Assembly (NCBI GenBank): GCA_029939535.1
Contig: JAOZST010000209.1
Span: 1 to 6,121, forward strand
Length of the DNA stretch: 6,121 nt
Origin: NBML01 sp029939535
Lineage (GTDB): Bacteria > Desulfobacterota > Desulfobacteria > Desulfobacterales > Desulfobacteraceae
Reading direction: 5' to 3'
Notes under the pieces: model-generated
The model's input: the letters and a program-made list of their open reading frames with translations, nothing else
The model's database searches: none
Told to the model about the DNA's origin: nothing
Part shown: piece by piece, positions 4,680-6,121 of the stretch
Position numbering within the stretch: the first letter of the stretch is position 1
Layout of the letters: each line of letters starts with the position of its first letter
Translations under genes and position numbers: made by a program

Positions 4680-6121
4680 ATGAAAAAGCGCATTTGCATT
4701 TATGCACGCTATTCAAGTGATCTTCAAAGTGATGCTTCGATTGAAGATCAAATCCGCGTATGCACGGAAAAAGCTGAATCAGAAAAATGGAAGATCGTTA
4801 ATTGTTACACTGATGCCGGTATTTCAGGGGCAACACTCATGCGTCCTGGCATTCAATCATTAATCAGCGCATCAATGAGGGGGGAGTTTGACATTGTGCT
4901 TACTGAAGCACTCGACCGACTTTCCCGTGATCAGGAAGACATTGCTGGCATTTATAAACGTATGGAGTTTGCCGAAATAAAGATCATAACCCTTTCTGAG
5001 GGCGAGATTTCATCTTTGCATATCGGCCTCAAAGGAACAATGAATGCCCTGTTCCTTAAGGATTTGGCGGATAAAACCAGGCGCGGCTTAAAAGGTAGGA
5101 TTGTAAAAGGCAAATCCGGTGGTGGTTTGGCTTATGGCTACAAAATCGTAAAAAAATATACGCCTGATGGGCAGCGCATTAGAGGTGATCGGGAGATTAA
5201 TGATGTTCAGGCTGAAATAGTTCAAAGGATTTTTAAAGAATATGCCTATGAGAACAAATCTCCAAAAGCCATTGCCTCCACCTTAAATGAAGAAGGCGTA
5301 CCCTGCCCCTCAGGTAACGCATGGGGACAATCCACTATTAATGGAAACCGCAGGCGCGGCACAGGGATCTTAAATAATCACTTATATATTGGTGAATTGA
5401 TATGGAACCGTCAGAGATTCATCAAAGACCCTTCAACGGGTCGGCGCGTATCCCGCTTCAATCCTGAATCAGAATGGATTCGGATAGAAGTGCCAGAACT
5501 TAGAATTGTTCCCCAAGAGCTTTGGGATGCGGTTAAAACGCGACAGAAAACATTAGATCAAAAAAGTGGTGGTTTAGGTGCAAAAAAACGTCCTCAACAC
5601 TTGCTATCTGGATTGTTGAAATGTGGTGAATGTTCTGGTGGCTATTCCAAGGTCAACACAGATAGATATGGATGTTCAAACTCAAGAAATAAAGGTGAAA
5701 GCGTTTGTGCAAACAAAAGAACCATCAAAGCCAGCATATTGGAAGATACTGTGCTAACAGCACTTGAGACGCATCTCATGCGTGATGAACTGGTTCAGGT
5801 ATTCTGTGAAGAATATAATAAAAGTATAAACCGCCTCAGATCTCTTAAAAAAACCGGCTTAAAAAAACATGAAGCTGAGCTTTCTAAACTGGTCAAAGAG
5901 AAAAATCACATCGTTCAGGCCATCAAGGACGGTATACCTGTCCAGTTTATTAAGGATAAACTGGAAAAAATTGCTGAAAGAGAAGATGAATTAAAAAATC
6001 TGATTAAAAATCAGAGAAAGGATGTGCGCCCTGTGCTTCATCCGTCAATGGCGCTTCGATATCGAAAAGCCATCACTGGACTGAGGGAGTCTTTAAAAAG
6101 CGGCAAGGCGGCAGGAGCAAA
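4680..6121 (+). CDS. Large serine recombinase, 3' end beyond window
   Basis: Site-specific DNA recombinase of the large serine family, the likely integrase/excisionase of the element. There are 480 residues in frame without a stop at the window edge. I expect about 550 in the family, so perhaps 60-80 are missing. The resolvase-type catalytic domain spans about residues 3-140: YARYSSDLQ with nucleophile S12 and R10, and LDRLSRD with R80 and R83. The DNA-binding 'Recombinase' domain follows (about 150-290; YGYKIV, ILNNHLYIGELIWNR), then a zinc ribbon with C315, C318, C332 and C343, then a charged coiled coil (about 380-450). AGGTAGGTG at 4664-4672 precedes the ATG at 4680. The catalytic residues are intact and it should be active. 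Such enzymes join attP and attB through a serine-DNA link and need a directionality factor to excise. Its leader carries a terminator array. Confidence 0.93.
   Translation, partial: MKKRICIYARYSSDLQSDASIEDQIRVCTEKAESEKWKIVNCYTDAGISGATLMRPGIQSLISASMRGEFDIVLTEALDRLSRDQEDIAGIYKRMEFAEIKIITLSEGEISSLHIGLKGTMNALFLKDLADKTRRGLKGRIVKGKSGGGLAYGYKIVKKYTPDGQRIRGDREINDVQAEIVQRIFKEYAYENKSPKAIASTLNEEGVPCPSGNAWGQSTINGNRRRGTGILNNHLYIGELIWNRQRFIKDPSTGRRVSRFNPESEWIRIEVPELRIVPQELWDAVKTRQKTLDQKSGGLGAKKRPQHLLSGLLKCGECSGGYSKVNTDRYGCSNSRNKGESVCANKRTIKASILEDTVLTALETHLMRDELVQVFCEEYNKSINRLRSLKKTGLKKHEAELSKLVKEKNHIVQAIKDGIPVQFIKDKLEKIAEREDELKNLIKNQRKDVRPVLHPSMALRYRKAITGLRESLKSGKAAGA

Noticed and set aside
1..6121. CRISPR array, rRNA or complete tRNA gene
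   Set aside because: No regularly spaced repeats, rRNA-like blocks or full cloverleaf were seen; only the short tRNA-like match at 294-306 was found.

Overview
The window looks like part of an integrative and mobilizable element (IME or mobilizable genomic island) in an AT-rich alphaproteobacterium. The host assignment is inference. From memory, the MobC, relaxase and large serine recombinase resemble families found mainly in rhizobia, Rhodobacter-like and other alphaproteobacterial genomes. No housekeeping gene is present to confirm it.

Layout, left to right. Bases 1-395 are AT-rich and carry no convincing gene. They hold a weak promoter-like pair, a G-rich inverted repeat at 293-316 that is a candidate transfer origin or attachment site, and a hairpin at 355-391 that buries the mobC ribosome binding site. 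Next come mobC (396-830) and the relaxase (from 814, overlapping mobC by 17 bases). The relaxase frame ends early at 1986. Its natural C-terminal tail continues in the -1 frame to 2147, so the gene is frameshifted by one base near 1826-1840, or the assembly is. A small unrecognised ORF (about 2178-2402) follows on the same strand.

The minus strand from 3726 down to 2394 encodes a type IV toxin-antitoxin pair: a DUF6088/AbiEi-like antitoxin and then an AbiEii-like nucleotidyltransferase toxin. They have their own promoter, and two direct repeats over and just after its -10 form a likely autoregulatory operator. This pair is the cargo or stability module.

Bases 3793-4300 are AT-rich with no confident gene. 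Bases 4302-4464 form a run of three strong hairpins, two of them followed by U-tracts. Their arms can also pair with one another in a different register, which looks like a transcription attenuator or a structured small RNA. It sits directly upstream of a 62-66 residue ORF and a large serine recombinase (4680 to beyond the window end). The recombinase is the probable integrase of the element.

Working model: the serine recombinase inserts and excises the element, MobC and the relaxase nick it for transfer by a helper conjugation machine, and the toxin-antitoxin pair stabilises it. The most unusual points are the mutually exclusive hairpin array before the recombinase, the occluded mobC ribosome binding site, a relaxase with histidine where a tyrosine nucleophile is expected, and the frameshift that removes the relaxase tail.
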